DNA from: Paenibacillus sp. FSL R5-0517
GTDB lineage: Bacteria > Bacillota > Bacilli > Paenibacillales > Paenibacillaceae
Assembly: GCF_037974355.1 (NCBI RefSeq)
Contig: NZ_CP150235.1
Location: 3,038,001 to 3,102,000 of the forward strand
Direction of reading: 5' to 3'
Length of the DNA stretch: 64,000 nucleotides
This document shows, piece after piece, positions 11,126-20,922 of this stretch. The notes under the pieces are model-generated. The model made no database searches. It was not told where the DNA came from and saw only the letters and a program-made list of their open reading frames with translations. The translations under genes were made by a program, and so were the position numbers. Each line of letters starts with the position of its first letter. Within the stretch, counting starts at the first letter, position 1.

Positions 11126-11680
11126 TTGAAGAACATTAATAATATTCTTGCCCAAAACTTGAAACAGCTTAGGGAACAAAGAAAGCTTAGTCTGGACAAG
11201 GTTGCCGAAATGTCCGGTATCAGTAAGACCATGCTGGGTCAGATTGAACGTGGCGAATCCAATCCATCGATTGCAACCGTATGGAAGATTGCCAACGGCC
11301 TGAAAATTTCTTTTACTGCTTTGATCCACGAACCGAAGTCAGATACTACCGTTGTAACGGGCGATGATATTCAAGTATTGGTGGAGGATGAGGGAAGGGT
11401 ACGAATATATCCGCATTTTCCTTTTGAAGAGGGGCGGCGTTTTGAAATATATATGATGGAGATGGACCCTCAGTCTGCGTTAAATGCAGAATCGCATATT
11501 GAAGGTACGGAAGAATTTATTACGGTCTTTGAAGGGCGAGTTACGATTCGAGTTGGGACGGAAGAATATACGGTGAACCAAGGGGAATCCATTCGTTTTG
11601 GAGCGGACAAGCCTCATGCCTATGTTAACGCTAGTGCTAAGACCAATAAAATAAACATGGTTATTCATTATTCGAAGTAA
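11126..11680 (+). CDS. XRE-family regulator with C-terminal cupin domain
   Basis: 184 residues. The helix-turn-helix lies at about residues 9-63 (LKQLREQRKLSLDKVAEMSG, then TMLGQIERGESNPSIATVWKI). The C-terminal part is a cupin barrel (ESHIEGTEEFITVFEGRVTI, then GESIRFGADKPHAYVN) that may sense a small ligand. TTG 11126 has AAGGAGG seven bases upstream. XRE-cupin regulators next to LysE-type exporters usually control amino-acid or polyamine-related transport; here that is inferred from the divergent neighbour and the shared inverted repeat. Confidence 0.88.
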   Translation: MKNINNILAQNLKQLREQRKLSLDKVAEMSGISKTMLGQIERGESNPSIATVWKIANGLKISFTALIHEPKSDTTVVTGDDIQVLVEDEGRVRIYPHFPFEEGRRFEIYMMEMDPQSALNAESHIEGTEEFITVFEGRVTIRVGTEEYTVNQGESIRFGADKPHAYVNASAKTNKINMVIHYSK

Positions 11681-11745
11681 ACGCCAAGAGCCAACTGTGA
11701 AGGTAACGAATGATGAACGAATGTATGCATACATGAATGAAATGA

Positions 11746-11834
11746 CAATAAAGCAGCCTGGTCATTGAACTGCACCTCCTTCAGTCTGACAAATGACAAA
11801 GAGGATACCGTTCAAACCATTGGCTGCTTTATTG
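11746..11834. repeat. 89-bp sequence bounded by 13-bp perfect inverted repeats
   Basis: CAATAAAGCAGCC (11746-11758) and its exact complement (11822-11834) enclose 63 bases with little further pairing (GAAC/GTTC). It lies between the 3' ends of the XRE and GH43 genes. There is no T-run, so it is not a standard terminator. It may be a small mobile-repeat remnant or an mRNA 3'-end hairpin. Confidence 0.5.
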
Positions 11835-11879
11835 GTGTGTGTGTTCGTTATGCAGAACAGCGACTATGATATGGCTGGG

Positions 11880-14297
11880 TTAAGGCTTTTCTTTGGCCTG
11901 ACGCTGAATTTCCTTGGCTGTTAATGCTTTATCGTACACTTTTACATGATCCAGACTACCTTTGTAGAACGGATCAGCCTCATAACGACTTTTGCCGAGA
12001 TAAGCTTCTGTCACTTGCAGATCCTTCGGATTAAAGGAGATTTCAGAGCTGCTTGCAACAGATGTACCATTCACATATAGAGTAGCCACATCCCCTTGAA
12101 GAGTTACAGCCACATGAACCCACTCCTTGGAAGGCAAGGGATTAGCAGCAATCAGACTCTGATCCCGTCCCTCATTATGGATGGTGAATTGTAATGCTCC
12201 ATTATGCTGGGATGGAGTAAGGAACATGTGTCTCGTCAAGCCATTTCCAAAGTCGAAAATACGCTGCCAGGACCCGCCACCATCCCAATTGACCCAAGCG
12301 CTAAACGTAAAATCCGTGGTATCAGTCAGCAGTCCAGGCAACTGGATGTAACTGTTGGTCCCGTTAAATGTGGCAGCCTGATTTTTGCCACCTGCAGCAG
12401 AACTCACCACATTATAGGCTTGTCCATGATATTTGTTCTTACTGTCATCCTGTGCGATTTTTGCAATTTTCTTGTGTTCAAACGTATACTCCCCGAGCAA
12501 TGGACTTACCGCTTGCTGCGGAATAATCACGTTGAACGTTTTGGAGCTTACCGCAGTACCTTTACGAATAGTAGCAGTTAATTTCACTTTGGCATCCCCC
12601 TTGCCAGCGCGTGGTCGCTGCACTACACCAGTAGCTGATAGAGCCGAAGGGTTTGAGCTTTTCCACGTAATGTCTGCATCACTTGAGCCCTTTGAAGGCA
12701 GTGAGAGATTGAAGAACACATGATCCGTATTACCAATGCTCAGATCATTTTTTATTGCATCTACAATGTCCTGATCACTCCGTTCAACAACTTGACTTCC
12801 CCAGACGGCAATCCCGGAGGAGGAGAGGGCGCTAAAGGTCAGAACCGTACTCTGGGATTCCGAATTCCATTCATGTGTGAAAACGCCGTTATACACAACT
12901 TGATTCGATGTAATCTGAACTTTGTTGTCTGTGCCGAGACTCCATGTTCCTGTCACGGCACCATGAATCTTCCCATCTACTGTGAACTGAACGGCCTGCG
13001 ATGGCTTGATGTCCGCCGTGATGTCCTTACCGTGATTCACCCACTGGTACTGACCGGAGATATCCTGAGCTGTCAATTGCGTTGTATCCTCTCCCAAGGC
13101 AGCATAGCGATACGGAGAAACGACAGGCCAACCGTCTGCATTCATATGCATCTCATGTACGCGGACTTCATGTTCTTCACCACGCCCTGGAAAACGGGAA
13201 TGGAAGATCAGATATTGTTTGCCTGTCTCCGCATCAATATAAGCTGAGTTGTGTCCCGGTGATACATAACCGATTCCCAGGCCTGTGCCTGGATCGCCAA
13301 TCTGTCTCTCGAACAGGAAGTTCCCCATTAATTTGACACCAAAAGGCTCAATGGAACGATCATCAAATAGCGGTTTATCCTTGTCCGCTTTAACGTTGAT
13401 CATATCGTTTCCTTCGGCATCCAGGAAAGGACCATCCGGCGTTTGGGAACGAGCAACTCGAATGTTATATCCTCCGTCAGCACCCAGTCCGCCGTAAGAC
13501 AGGTACAGATAATAATAATCGGTTTCGGGACTGTAGAGCATATAAGGGGCTTCAATACGACTATGGTTGCCTCCGGTCAGCTTTTTGCCATAACCTTGAT
13601 TCGGCAGCGGTTTGCCTGTCGTCTCATCCATCTCCAGAATGAAAATTCCCCCGGAGTAGGAGCCATACACCATCCATAACTTGCCGTTTTTATCATAAAA
13701 GACATCAGGATCAACCACATTGGGATGAATCGTTGCATCGTAAATGGTACCATCCTCACTGATCTGATCCCACATGCCAGATTTCAACAGTATGCCTTGG
13801 TCCTTATAAGGTCCTTCAATGTTATCTGCGACAGCAATTCCTAGGGCTGAGCGTGGAGAGTCTCCTTTACAGGCATTGTAGTACATATAAAATTTACCGT
13901 CTGCGAGCTGAATCACATCTGCCGCCCATAACGTATCTGTCTGTGCCCATTCCAGCGCTTCAGCGAATTCCTTGGTTACATTGGGGACAACAGGATTGTT
14001 ATCCGTAACGCCGGAGGCGACGAGGTCCCAGTTCAGAAAATCTTTGGACTTGGCTACTTGCAGGTGTGATCCAAAAATATAAAAGGTATCCTCCACCTTA
14101 ATGACAGAAGGGTCATGAACAGAAACATTTTTGAATGATGGAGCTGGATTTACGATTGGTGTAATGGAAGTCTGTGCGTTACCCACAGTTGCCCCTGAAC
14201 CATTGGCGAACACCGAGACCGGCGTCAAAGTTGTTGCTGTAAGTAATACGGTGCTTAGTACAGAAATGTTAAGTACATTTACCCAATAACGTTTCAT
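11880..14297 (-). CDS. Secreted GH43 arabinan endo-1,5-alpha-L-arabinanase with Ig-like and LamG domains
   Basis: About 805 residues from ATG 14297, which has AAAGGGG just upstream; the longer frame to 14390 lacks a ribosome site. A signal peptide (MKRYWVNVLNISVLSTVLLT, cut after SVFA) directs export. The five-bladed GH43 catalytic domain carries VHDPSVI (aspartate base), NVVDPDVFYD and SRIEAPYML (glutamate acid). A beta domain follows, then an Ig-like segment (DITWKSSNPSALSATGVV), and a C-terminal LamG/concanavalin-type domain of about 190 residues (LLGEYTFEHKK, IQLPGLL, FTFSAWVNWDGG). It should cleave alpha-1,5-arabinan backbone outside the cell. It is divergent from the GH51 gene, with which it shares the Ig and LamG modules. 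A cre-like site lies about 100 bp upstream. Confidence 0.9.
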   Translation of the reverse strand: MKRYWVNVLNISVLSTVLLTATTLTPVSVFANGSGATVGNAQTSITPIVNPAPSFKNVSVHDPSVIKVEDTFYIFGSHLQVAKSKDFLNWDLVASGVTDNNPVVPNVTKEFAEALEWAQTDTLWAADVIQLADGKFYMYYNACKGDSPRSALGIAVADNIEGPYKDQGILLKSGMWDQISEDGTIYDATIHPNVVDPDVFYDKNGKLWMVYGSYSGGIFILEMDETTGKPLPNQGYGKKLTGGNHSRIEAPYMLYSPETDYYYLYLSYGGLGADGGYNIRVARSQTPDGPFLDAEGNDMINVKADKDKPLFDDRSIEPFGVKLMGNFLFERQIGDPGTGLGIGYVSPGHNSAYIDAETGKQYLIFHSRFPGRGEEHEVRVHEMHMNADGWPVVSPYRYAALGEDTTQLTAQDISGQYQWVNHGKDITADIKPSQAVQFTVDGKIHGAVTGTWSLGTDNKVQITSNQVVYNGVFTHEWNSESQSTVLTFSALSSSGIAVWGSQVVERSDQDIVDAIKNDLSIGNTDHVFFNLSLPSKGSSDADITWKSSNPSALSATGVVQRPRAGKGDAKVKLTATIRKGTAVSSKTFNVIIPQQAVSPLLGEYTFEHKKIAKIAQDDSKNKYHGQAYNVVSSAAGGKNQAATFNGTNSYIQLPGLLTDTTDFTFSAWVNWDGGGSWQRIFDFGNGLTRHMFLTPSQHNGALQFTIHNEGRDQSLIAANPLPSKEWVHVAVTLQGDVATLYVNGTSVASSSEISFNPKDLQVTEAYLGKSRYEADPFYKGSLDHVKVYDKALTAKEIQRQAKEKP

Positions 14298-14396
14298 ATT
14301 TTTCCCCTTTCCTAATTCCCGGAATGAAAAATAACGCGATACTTGGCAACACACGATATAAGGTTCAGCAGACCTCCTTTGAGTATCCAATCATAA

Positions 14397-14410
14397 TCAA
14401 GCGCTTTCAT
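14397..14410 (-). promoter_or_regulatory. cre-like CcpA binding site
   Basis: On the minus strand it reads ATGAAAGCGCTTGA, with the near-palindromic core TGAAAGCGCTT expected for catabolite control by CcpA. It would place the GH43 gene, and perhaps GH51, under glucose repression. Confidence 0.55.
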
Positions 14411-14633
14411 TTGATATATTATCAATTGGTTTATATGTTTGTAAACCATAAATATGATGGATTTATAGCAAAATGAATAAAAATAAGAGCAGAGAGATGG
14501 ACCGACCAAGCTTCTTACATAGAAATAAACATAAATAAAACAGGAGTCATTTTTAAATTTAGGATTGAAATGGGGCTCTGTAATGCGATAGTATTACGTT
14601 TAGATTATGTATTTAAACATTTATCAATCATTT

Positions 14634-14639
14634 TATAAT
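14634..14639 (+). promoter_or_regulatory. Candidate -10 box of the GH51 gene
   Basis: A perfect TATAAT lies 53 bases before the GH51 start. The -35 (TTTAAA, 14612-14617) is weak, which suggests an activated promoter. Confidence 0.4.
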
Positions 14640-14692
14640 TATGCGAATCAAAAGAGGGGAAGACAATTCTACACTACATAGGAGGTTAGCAC

Positions 14693-17600
14693 ATGACTTC
14701 GTATCAAAACCAATTAATCGCACGGTACACATTCGAAGATGCTGTTCAGATCGGTAAAGACAACTCCGGGAACGGGCATGATAGTTTGGCAAAAGGCGAG
14801 ATTCTGCCAGTGGGATCCAAAGTGAAAGGCAGATCGGCTGTAACTTTTAGCGGGGGAGTGAATGGAACTTCTTATCTGCAGTTACCTTCGGATCTACTTC
14901 GGAATGTAAGCGATAACACAGGAATTACAATTGCCACTTGGGTGTTCCTGGGCAAGGGGTCTAATGTGTGGGAACGCATTTTTGACTTTGGCAAAGGAGA
15001 GAAGGGACCGTATATGTTTCTGACGCGTCAGCTCCTGGGTACGTTATATGCCGGAGATAATCTGGTTGTTCACCCAAATGGGGGAGTTGTAAGCGGTGAA
15101 TGGATGCATATTGCACTCTCCGTGGCAGGCAGCCAAGGAGGGACGCTCAGCAGTGCAGGTCCGATTGTGTATGTGAACGGGGAGAAAGCCGCAGACGGTT
15201 CGATCAGTCAGACATCCAGTGGCAATTATGCCAAACTGCGCAATTGGTTTGATACGTTCAAGGACCCTGAGAATTATAACCAGAACTATATTGGACGCTC
15301 CCAATACGCAGCTGATGTGGATTTTGCAGGTTCGTTGTCCGACTTTCGGATCTATGGGGCAGCGCTCACCATGGATCAGGTGATTGAAGTGATGTGTGAA
15401 TCACTGACAGATGAAGCGATTGTGAAGCTAGCGGCAGACAAGTATTTGTCCTTCCCTAACCGAATTATCACCAAAGATGTGTCACTACCCACACATTTAC
15501 TGGGTGATAAAGTGACGGTACAGTGGAGTTCCAGTAATCCGGAAGTCCTGTCTGAGAATGGAGAGGTTCAGGCAATTACATCCGCACAAGAGGTTACGCT
15601 CCGTGCGCTTCTGAACAAAGGTGATAGCAAGCTGAGCCAAAGCTTTGACGTGTCTGTTGTGCCGGCGCACGTCCCGCCGTATACGATCACCATCCATGGA
15701 GATCAGAAGGTGGCTGACATCAGTGAAGTGATGTATGGTTTGTTCTATGAGGATATTAATAACGCCGCTGATGGCGGGATCTATGCGGAGCTTGTTCAGA
15801 ATCGATCATTTGAATCTTTTGCATTTGATACATATTCACATGATTCGGGGGAATGTGGTTGTTCGACAGGCCGAAATCGTGAACCTTTGTTTGCCTGGTC
15901 AGGGGATACCGAGAAGATGCTCGTGCAGCATACGGAGGGATTAAATACACATTTTAACGTGCAAGATCCCGAAGTAAATGCTTATTATGTCACCGTTCAG
16001 GATGGGGCAACGATTCGAAATCGTGGATTCTCAGACTCCAACCAGCATTGTGCCATGTCCATCAAGCAGGGTGAGGCGTATGATTTTACCGTATGGGCAA
16101 AAGCAGAATCGGCAGGAGCAATCACTGTTCAATTGCAGGATAGAGAAGACACTTCCATCAGTGATTCGGTAACGTTACATGTTGAAGGCGGGAACACATG
16201 GAAGAAATACGGCTTGTCACTTACCGGAAAACATACTGTACTTGGTCAACTGGCACTTACGTTTGCAGGTGACATATCTGTTGATATGGTGTCTTTAGTG
16301 CCTCAGAATGTATGGGGAGCTGATCCGACAGAAGAAGGAATATCCGCTACAGCACATGCCAACTACACAGGTAATCCGAACTATCGATTGAGAAAAGATC
16401 TAATTCAGGCACTCGCAGATCTGCATCCAAAGTTCCTGCGTTTTCCGGGAGGATGTATCTCGGAAGGGTCCTTCATATGGGACAACGTATACGATTGGAA
16501 GGATTCTGTAGGACCCGTTGAGCTGCGCAAAGAGAATTATAATGTCTGGGGTTACATGATGACGATGGGGCTTGGTTATATGGAGTACTTCCAGTTGGCG
16601 GAGGATCTGAATGCTGCTCCGGTTCCGGTGATGGCTTGCGGTGTGTTATGTCAGGCACGTTCGGATTATGCTCACCCTGCGGGTGGCGCATTAAGGGAAT
16701 ATTATATCCGCAACTTCACCGACCTGATCGACTTTGCACTCAGTACAGATGTTGAACACAACGAATGGGCGGCGGTACGAAGCCAGATGGGACATCCTGA
16801 ACCGTTTGATCTTCGTTATCTGGGTGTAGGTAATGAGAACTGGGGCACTGAATTTTTTGCCAATTTCGAAGTGTTCAAAAGCTCGATAGATGAGTACATG
16901 AAACGGAACTATCCGGATCATGAGCTGAACATTATCTCGACGGTTGGTGCTCAGGCGGATGATGATGCGTATCAGGAAGGATGGAAGTTCCTCAGCGGAA
17001 ATCTGACCGGATCAGCCCAAGTTGCTTTTGCAGATGGTACAGAGGTCATTGAGGAGACCGTAACCTGGTATGAGAATCAGGACAATTATATGGACACCAT
17101 CGCAGATGAGCACTACTATCGATCCAATGAATATTTGCTGAATAACGTGGATCGTTACAACTACTATGACCGGGCCTATCATGAAGACGGAAGTGTCGAC
17201 TGGAAAGAAACATCCAAAGTGTTTGTGGGAGAGTATGCTTCCACGGACAAAAATACACTGGCAGGTGCGGTTGCGGAAGCTGCGATCATGACCGGCTTTG
17301 AAAATAATGCGGACGTTGTTCGTCTGGCTGCCTATGCGCCATTGTTCAACAAAGTACTAACGGACGGGACCTACCGCTGGACGCCGGACTGCATTTGGTT
17401 TGATGATGAAACGGTGTGGTACACACCGAATTATTATGTGCAGCAGCTTTTTGCAAAATATATAGGGGATCAGGTCCTTGCGACTTCGTTCTCCACATAT
17501 AGCAAAGGCAAACCGCTGAATCTCATTCCACGTGGCGGCATCGAGATTGCGACAGGGAATGCAGACATCGTGGTGAAACGAGTCACCGTCACGTCCAATG

Positions 17601-18430
17601 TGGATGGCAGCTTGATATTTGAAGAAGATTTCAGGGAAGGTACAGAGCTTAGTGAGGCATGGAGCCAGATTCCCGGATCGGAAGGATACATGTTAACCGC
17701 AGGAAAAGGGCTCATCTTGAGAGCACAAACTACTGGATTAAATGGACTGTACCTGCTGAATGGCGAATGGACCAACTACAAGGTGCACGTTGAGGCGGAG
17801 AGAATTTCGGGTGAGGATGGTTTTTACATCGGCGTGGGATTGACGGATATCTCACCTGAGAACAAGGATGTCATCGAGTACGCAATCAGTTACGACGGGA
17901 ACGCAACAGGCGTGAAGGTGTACAAACAAGGGGTCGAGGGTTATACACTGGGAGATTACTCATCCAGTTCAGCAGCAGGTAATCTGAGAGCGGCCAATTA
18001 TGAACCAATCGAGAATGGGACCGATTATAGGATTACGGTTAACTATGGTGGGGATACAGGAAAGAATCTGATCTGCTCATATACAGATGGTCTCCATCCC
18101 AGCAAAGTTCTAGATTACAAGCTGGAAGCCTACAACCGGGAAGTATTCCACTCCGTTACGAAGGACGCACGGCATGTGTATGTGAAGCTGGTGAATGCAG
18201 ATGATGTGGATAAATCAACCCGGATTTGCCTTCAGGATCTGAATGTGGAAGCTTCAGCCAGACTGCTCACGCTTACCGGAGAAGATCATTTGGTGCATAT
18301 TCCAAATGTGAATCAGAAGAATGATGAGAAAGTGGTTCCCCAAGAACAGCAGATAAAATTGAATGGTGAATCAGTGATTGTTGATTTGTCAGCTCATTCG
18401 GTAAATGTTCTTATTATGGATCTTCAGTAA
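14693..18430 (+). CDS. GH51 alpha-L-arabinofuranosidase with N-terminal LamG and Ig-like domains
   Basis: 1245 residues, about twice the usual GH51 length. Residues 1-235 are a LamG-type domain (LIARYTFEDAV, ITIATWVFLGKG), and about 240-325 are Ig-like (VTVQWSSSNPEVLSENGEV). The GH51 part begins near residue 327, includes a carbohydrate-binding-like insert, and has the acid/base glutamate in VGNENWG (residue 715) and nucleophile in VGEYAST (residue 847). Another jelly-roll-like segment (about 965-1110) interrupts the C-terminal beta domain. It should release arabinofuranose from arabinan or arabinoxylan fragments. The start ATG 14693 has a strong GGAGG seven bases upstream. The N-terminus is hydrophilic with no signal peptide, odd for a protein with carbohydrate-binding modules. 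A strong terminator follows. Confidence 0.9.
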   Translation: MTSYQNQLIARYTFEDAVQIGKDNSGNGHDSLAKGEILPVGSKVKGRSAVTFSGGVNGTSYLQLPSDLLRNVSDNTGITIATWVFLGKGSNVWERIFDFGKGEKGPYMFLTRQLLGTLYAGDNLVVHPNGGVVSGEWMHIALSVAGSQGGTLSSAGPIVYVNGEKAADGSISQTSSGNYAKLRNWFDTFKDPENYNQNYIGRSQYAADVDFAGSLSDFRIYGAALTMDQVIEVMCESLTDEAIVKLAADKYLSFPNRIITKDVSLPTHLLGDKVTVQWSSSNPEVLSENGEVQAITSAQEVTLRALLNKGDSKLSQSFDVSVVPAHVPPYTITIHGDQKVADISEVMYGLFYEDINNAADGGIYAELVQNRSFESFAFDTYSHDSGECGCSTGRNREPLFAWSGDTEKMLVQHTEGLNTHFNVQDPEVNAYYVTVQDGATIRNRGFSDSNQHCAMSIKQGEAYDFTVWAKAESAGAITVQLQDREDTSISDSVTLHVEGGNTWKKYGLSLTGKHTVLGQLALTFAGDISVDMVSLVPQNVWGADPTEEGISATAHANYTGNPNYRLRKDLIQALADLHPKFLRFPGGCISEGSFIWDNVYDWKDSVGPVELRKENYNVWGYMMTMGLGYMEYFQLAEDLNAAPVPVMACGVLCQARSDYAHPAGGALREYYIRNFTDLIDFALSTDVEHNEWAAVRSQMGHPEPFDLRYLGVGNENWGTEFFANFEVFKSSIDEYMKRNYPDHELNIISTVGAQADDDAYQEGWKFLSGNLTGSAQVAFADGTEVIEETVTWYENQDNYMDTIADEHYYRSNEYLLNNVDRYNYYDRAYHEDGSVDWKETSKVFVGEYASTDKNTLAGAVAEAAIMTGFENNADVVRLAAYAPLFNKVLTDGTYRWTPDCIWFDDETVWYTPNYYVQQLFAKYIGDQVLATSFSTYSKGKPLNLIPRGGIEIATGNADIVVKRVTVTSNVDGSLIFEEDFREGTELSEAWSQIPGSEGYMLTAGKGLILRAQTTGLNGLYLLNGEWTNYKVHVEAERISGEDGFYIGVGLTDISPENKDVIEYAISYDGNATGVKVYKQGVEGYTLGDYSSSSAAGNLRAANYEPIENGTDYRITVNYGGDTGKNLICSYTDGLHPSKVLDYKLEAYNREVFHSVTKDARHVYVKLVNADDVDKSTRICLQDLNVEASARLLTLTGEDHLVHIPNVNQKNDEKVVPQEQQIKLNGESVIVDLSAHSVNVLIMDLQ

Positions 18431-18444
18431 GAAAATATATAAAC

Positions 18445-18494
18445 AAAGGCCCCTTTATGTAGACATCAGTTGTCTCCGATAAGGGGGCCTTTTG
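18445..18494. terminator. Intrinsic terminator between GH51 and ktrB
   Basis: AAAGGCCCCTTTAT pairs with ATAAGGGGGCCTTTT between convergent genes. Confidence 0.75.
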
Positions 18495-18565
18495 CTATTG
18501 AACTTGTTTTGACATAAAAAGCAATTAACTTTCGCAATAGGATTAACATGTCGTAGTCCGGTATG

Positions 18566-19963
18566 TTAACCAATAAGGACATGGTCCTCTGCATAACCGA
18601 TTTTGGATGTGCGTTTCTTCTGAGCCAGTGCAAAAGCCAGAGTTAATGGTCCCAATCGTCCTGCAAACATCGTAATAGAGACTATAATTTTACCGGCAAC
18701 ACTCAACTCACTTGTCAGACCCATCGAGAGTCCTGTGGTGCTAAATGCTGAAGTAGCTTCAAACAAAACATCCAGAAAATGATTTTCTAGAATGTCTTCG
18801 GATATGGATAGCAGAATGGAAATCCCAAGCACAAAGGCGAGAGAACTTAAGACAACAGCGAGTGCACGCATTACTGTTTCTTCTGCAATTTTACGCTCAA
18901 AAGCATGAATCTGTCCGCCGCCCCGAAATGTTTGTATGGTCGCAAGAATAAGGACCACAAAAGTATTGATTTTAATTCCTCCACCTGTTCCGCCGGAAGA
19001 AGCCCCAATGAACATTAGGATAATAATGAAAAATTGGGATGTGGCCAACATACTTCCAATGTCAATGGTATTGAATCCAGAGCTTCGAGGAGCAGTACCC
19101 TGAAACAGAGAAGCCCATATACGTTCACTGTAAGATAAATCAGCAAACGTAGAAGGGTTCCAACTCTCGAGTAAAAAAATAGTGAGAAATCCAAACAAGT
19201 ACAGAGAAAAACTACCGATTAACACAATTTTTGAATGAAGGGAGAGCTTTCTCCATGAACGTTTGCGGAATACATCCACAACCACAATGTAACCCAAGCC
19301 GCCAATGATAAAGAGCGTAATGACTGTGAGATTAACAATCGGGTCACCAACAAATGGGGTAAGGCTATCACTCCAAAGAGAGAAACCCGCATTATTGAAG
19401 GCAGAGATGGAATGGAATATGGCGTAATAGAAAGCTTGTCCCCATCCCAAATCACTCTGCCAGCGCAATGTAAGAACCACCGTAGCCAGAGCTTCAAAAG
19501 CAAAGGCTATAAGTACAATATACATGGATAACTTAACCAGACCTTGAGCAGAGGAGGTGTTGGTGGCTTGTTGAATAAGAAGCCTCTGTTTCAAACCAAT
19601 CCGTTTCCCCAGAATAATGGCAACCATTACACCTAGTGTCATAAACCCCAGTCCACCAACCTGAATCAAAATCATGATGATGACCTGTCCGAATGTTGAA
19701 AAGACACTCCCTGTATCCAGTACGATAAGCCCGTTTACACAAATTGCAGAAGTAGCTGTAAACAGAGCATCAATTAACCCGATTGATTTTCCGTTACTGG
19801 AAGATACCGGTAGTGCTAACAATATGGCTCCGATCCAGATAAGGGTGAAGAAGATGATCATGATCAGTTGAGGAGGGCTCATATTATTTTTTAGCTTGTT
19901 CACAATGGATTCAATCTTATCTAGCGGCGAATTTCCATGTGTGCTTTTATTTCTTTGGTTCAT
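18566..19963 (-). CDS. ktrB: Potassium uptake channel subunit KtrB
   Basis: About 465 residues of the TrkH/KtrB family, with four repeated membrane-pore-membrane units. Filter-like segments include TSAICVNGLIVLDTG, HSISAFNNAGFSLW, TAPRSSGFNTIDIG and TSAFSTTGLSMG. It forms the K+ (Na+-dependent) translocating pore. The start at ATG 19963 has GGAG about eight bases upstream and overlaps the end of ktrA by 17 bases; the longer frame to 19990 would overlap further and lacks a site. Co-transcription with ktrA fits the usual KtrAB complex, where a ring of KtrA gates the pore. Confidence 0.92.
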   Translation of the reverse strand: MNQRNKSTHGNSPLDKIESIVNKLKNNMSPPQLIMIIFFTLIWIGAILLALPVSSSNGKSIGLIDALFTATSAICVNGLIVLDTGSVFSTFGQVIIMILIQVGGLGFMTLGVMVAIILGKRIGLKQRLLIQQATNTSSAQGLVKLSMYIVLIAFAFEALATVVLTLRWQSDLGWGQAFYYAIFHSISAFNNAGFSLWSDSLTPFVGDPIVNLTVITLFIIGGLGYIVVVDVFRKRSWRKLSLHSKIVLIGSFSLYLFGFLTIFLLESWNPSTFADLSYSERIWASLFQGTAPRSSGFNTIDIGSMLATSQFFIIILMFIGASSGGTGGGIKINTFVVLILATIQTFRGGGQIHAFERKIAEETVMRALAVVLSSLAFVLGISILLSISEDILENHFLDVLFEATSAFSTTGLSMGLTSELSVAGKIIVSITMFAGRLGPLTLAFALAQKKRTSKIGYAEDHVLIG

Positions 19964-20612
19964 AGTCACTCTCCAGATTCCGAATGTCATCGTTACTGCC
20001 TATTAACAGGAGCATATCTCCCGCACGGACTATGTCTTCTGCCATGGGTGAGATATTCAGGTTATTCCCCGTTTTGATGGCGATAACGGTACATCCATAT
20101 TCTGCCCGAATGTTGAGTTCCAGAAGTGTCTTCTGATTCATACTTAAGGGTGCTTTGATTTCAACCAGATTATAATCTGAAGACAATTCAATGGAATCAA
20201 TAATGTTGTCTGAGCTAAGCTGATTCCCCAGCCTTGTGGCCATGTCACGTTCAGGATAGACGATCTGATCCGCACCAATCTTGCTAAGCACACTGCCATG
20301 GTTATCATTTTTTGCTTTGGCTGTTACTTTGGGTACATTAAGTTCTTTCAATAACAGAGTGGTCAGTATGCTTGCTTGCAGATCTTCGCCAATCGCGACA
20401 ATGGCGTGTGAAAAATTGCTTGCTCCAAGCTCCATAAGGACTGATTTGTCAGTGCAATCTGCTTGTACCGCATGGGTTGCCACCGTTGAAATCTCCTGAA
20501 CAAGAGTTTCGCTTTTGTCTACAGCGAGCACTTCATGCCCATTTTTAATGAGTGTGTGTGTCAAGCTTGAACCGAATCGTCCAAGACCAAGTACCATAAA
20601 TTGTTTTTTCAT
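19947..20612 (-). CDS. ktrA: Potassium uptake regulatory subunit KtrA
   Basis: 221 residues, the usual KtrA length. An RCK N-terminal Rossmann domain (FMVLGLGRFGSSLTHTL, then GHEVLAVDKSE) binds nucleotide. The C-terminal RCK_C domain (YNLVEIKAPLSM to MLLLIGSNDD) binds a small ligand, c-di-AMP in Bacillus relatives. The start at ATG 20612 with GAGGG upstream is preferred over 20633. It is cytosolic, assembles as a ring on KtrB and is the first gene of the pair. I saw no ydaO/c-di-AMP riboswitch in the 300 bases upstream, in contrast to B. subtilis ktrAB. Confidence 0.92.
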   Translation of the reverse strand: MKKQFMVLGLGRFGSSLTHTLIKNGHEVLAVDKSETLVQEISTVATHAVQADCTDKSVLMELGASNFSHAIVAIGEDLQASILTTLLLKELNVPKVTAKAKNDNHGSVLSKIGADQIVYPERDMATRLGNQLSSDNIIDSIELSSDYNLVEIKAPLSMNQKTLLELNIRAEYGCTVIAIKTGNNLNISPMAEDIVRAGDMLLLIGSNDDIRNLESDYEPKK

Positions 20613-20922
20613 AATATCCCTCATTGTAATCAAAATAAATAACAGTTTACTCTACACCCTAATGGTAAATATTACATTACGTACACTGGAATGTAAGGTT
20701 TCATATCGTAGTTGCAAATTCCTTCCACCATGTCTATGTATAAGCATATCTCAAAAGAGTTCATTCTAATGGCTTAACAATAGAATTGCAACTGATTCGT
20801 TTCTTTTTTGGTATGCTTTTGAACTGTGGAAAGCAGTCAACAAAAGATACCTAAAGTAAATAGCCCACACTGTTGCGGTGAAAGGGCTGCTCCTATAATA
20901 AACGTTGAAGGAGGAGTCAGCT

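Larger units (their letters stand above)
14298..14692. other. Divergent control region of the two arabinan genes
   Basis: This 395-base stretch has no gene. It holds a cre-like site near 14397-14410 and a TATAAT box at 14634-14639 pointing to the GH51 gene. It also contains AT-rich sequence and the leaders of both genes. Confidence 0.6.

Noticed and set aside
20634..20922. Possible c-di-AMP (ydaO) riboswitch upstream of ktrA
   Set aside because: The characteristic conserved G/C-rich segments were not found in this AT-rich region.
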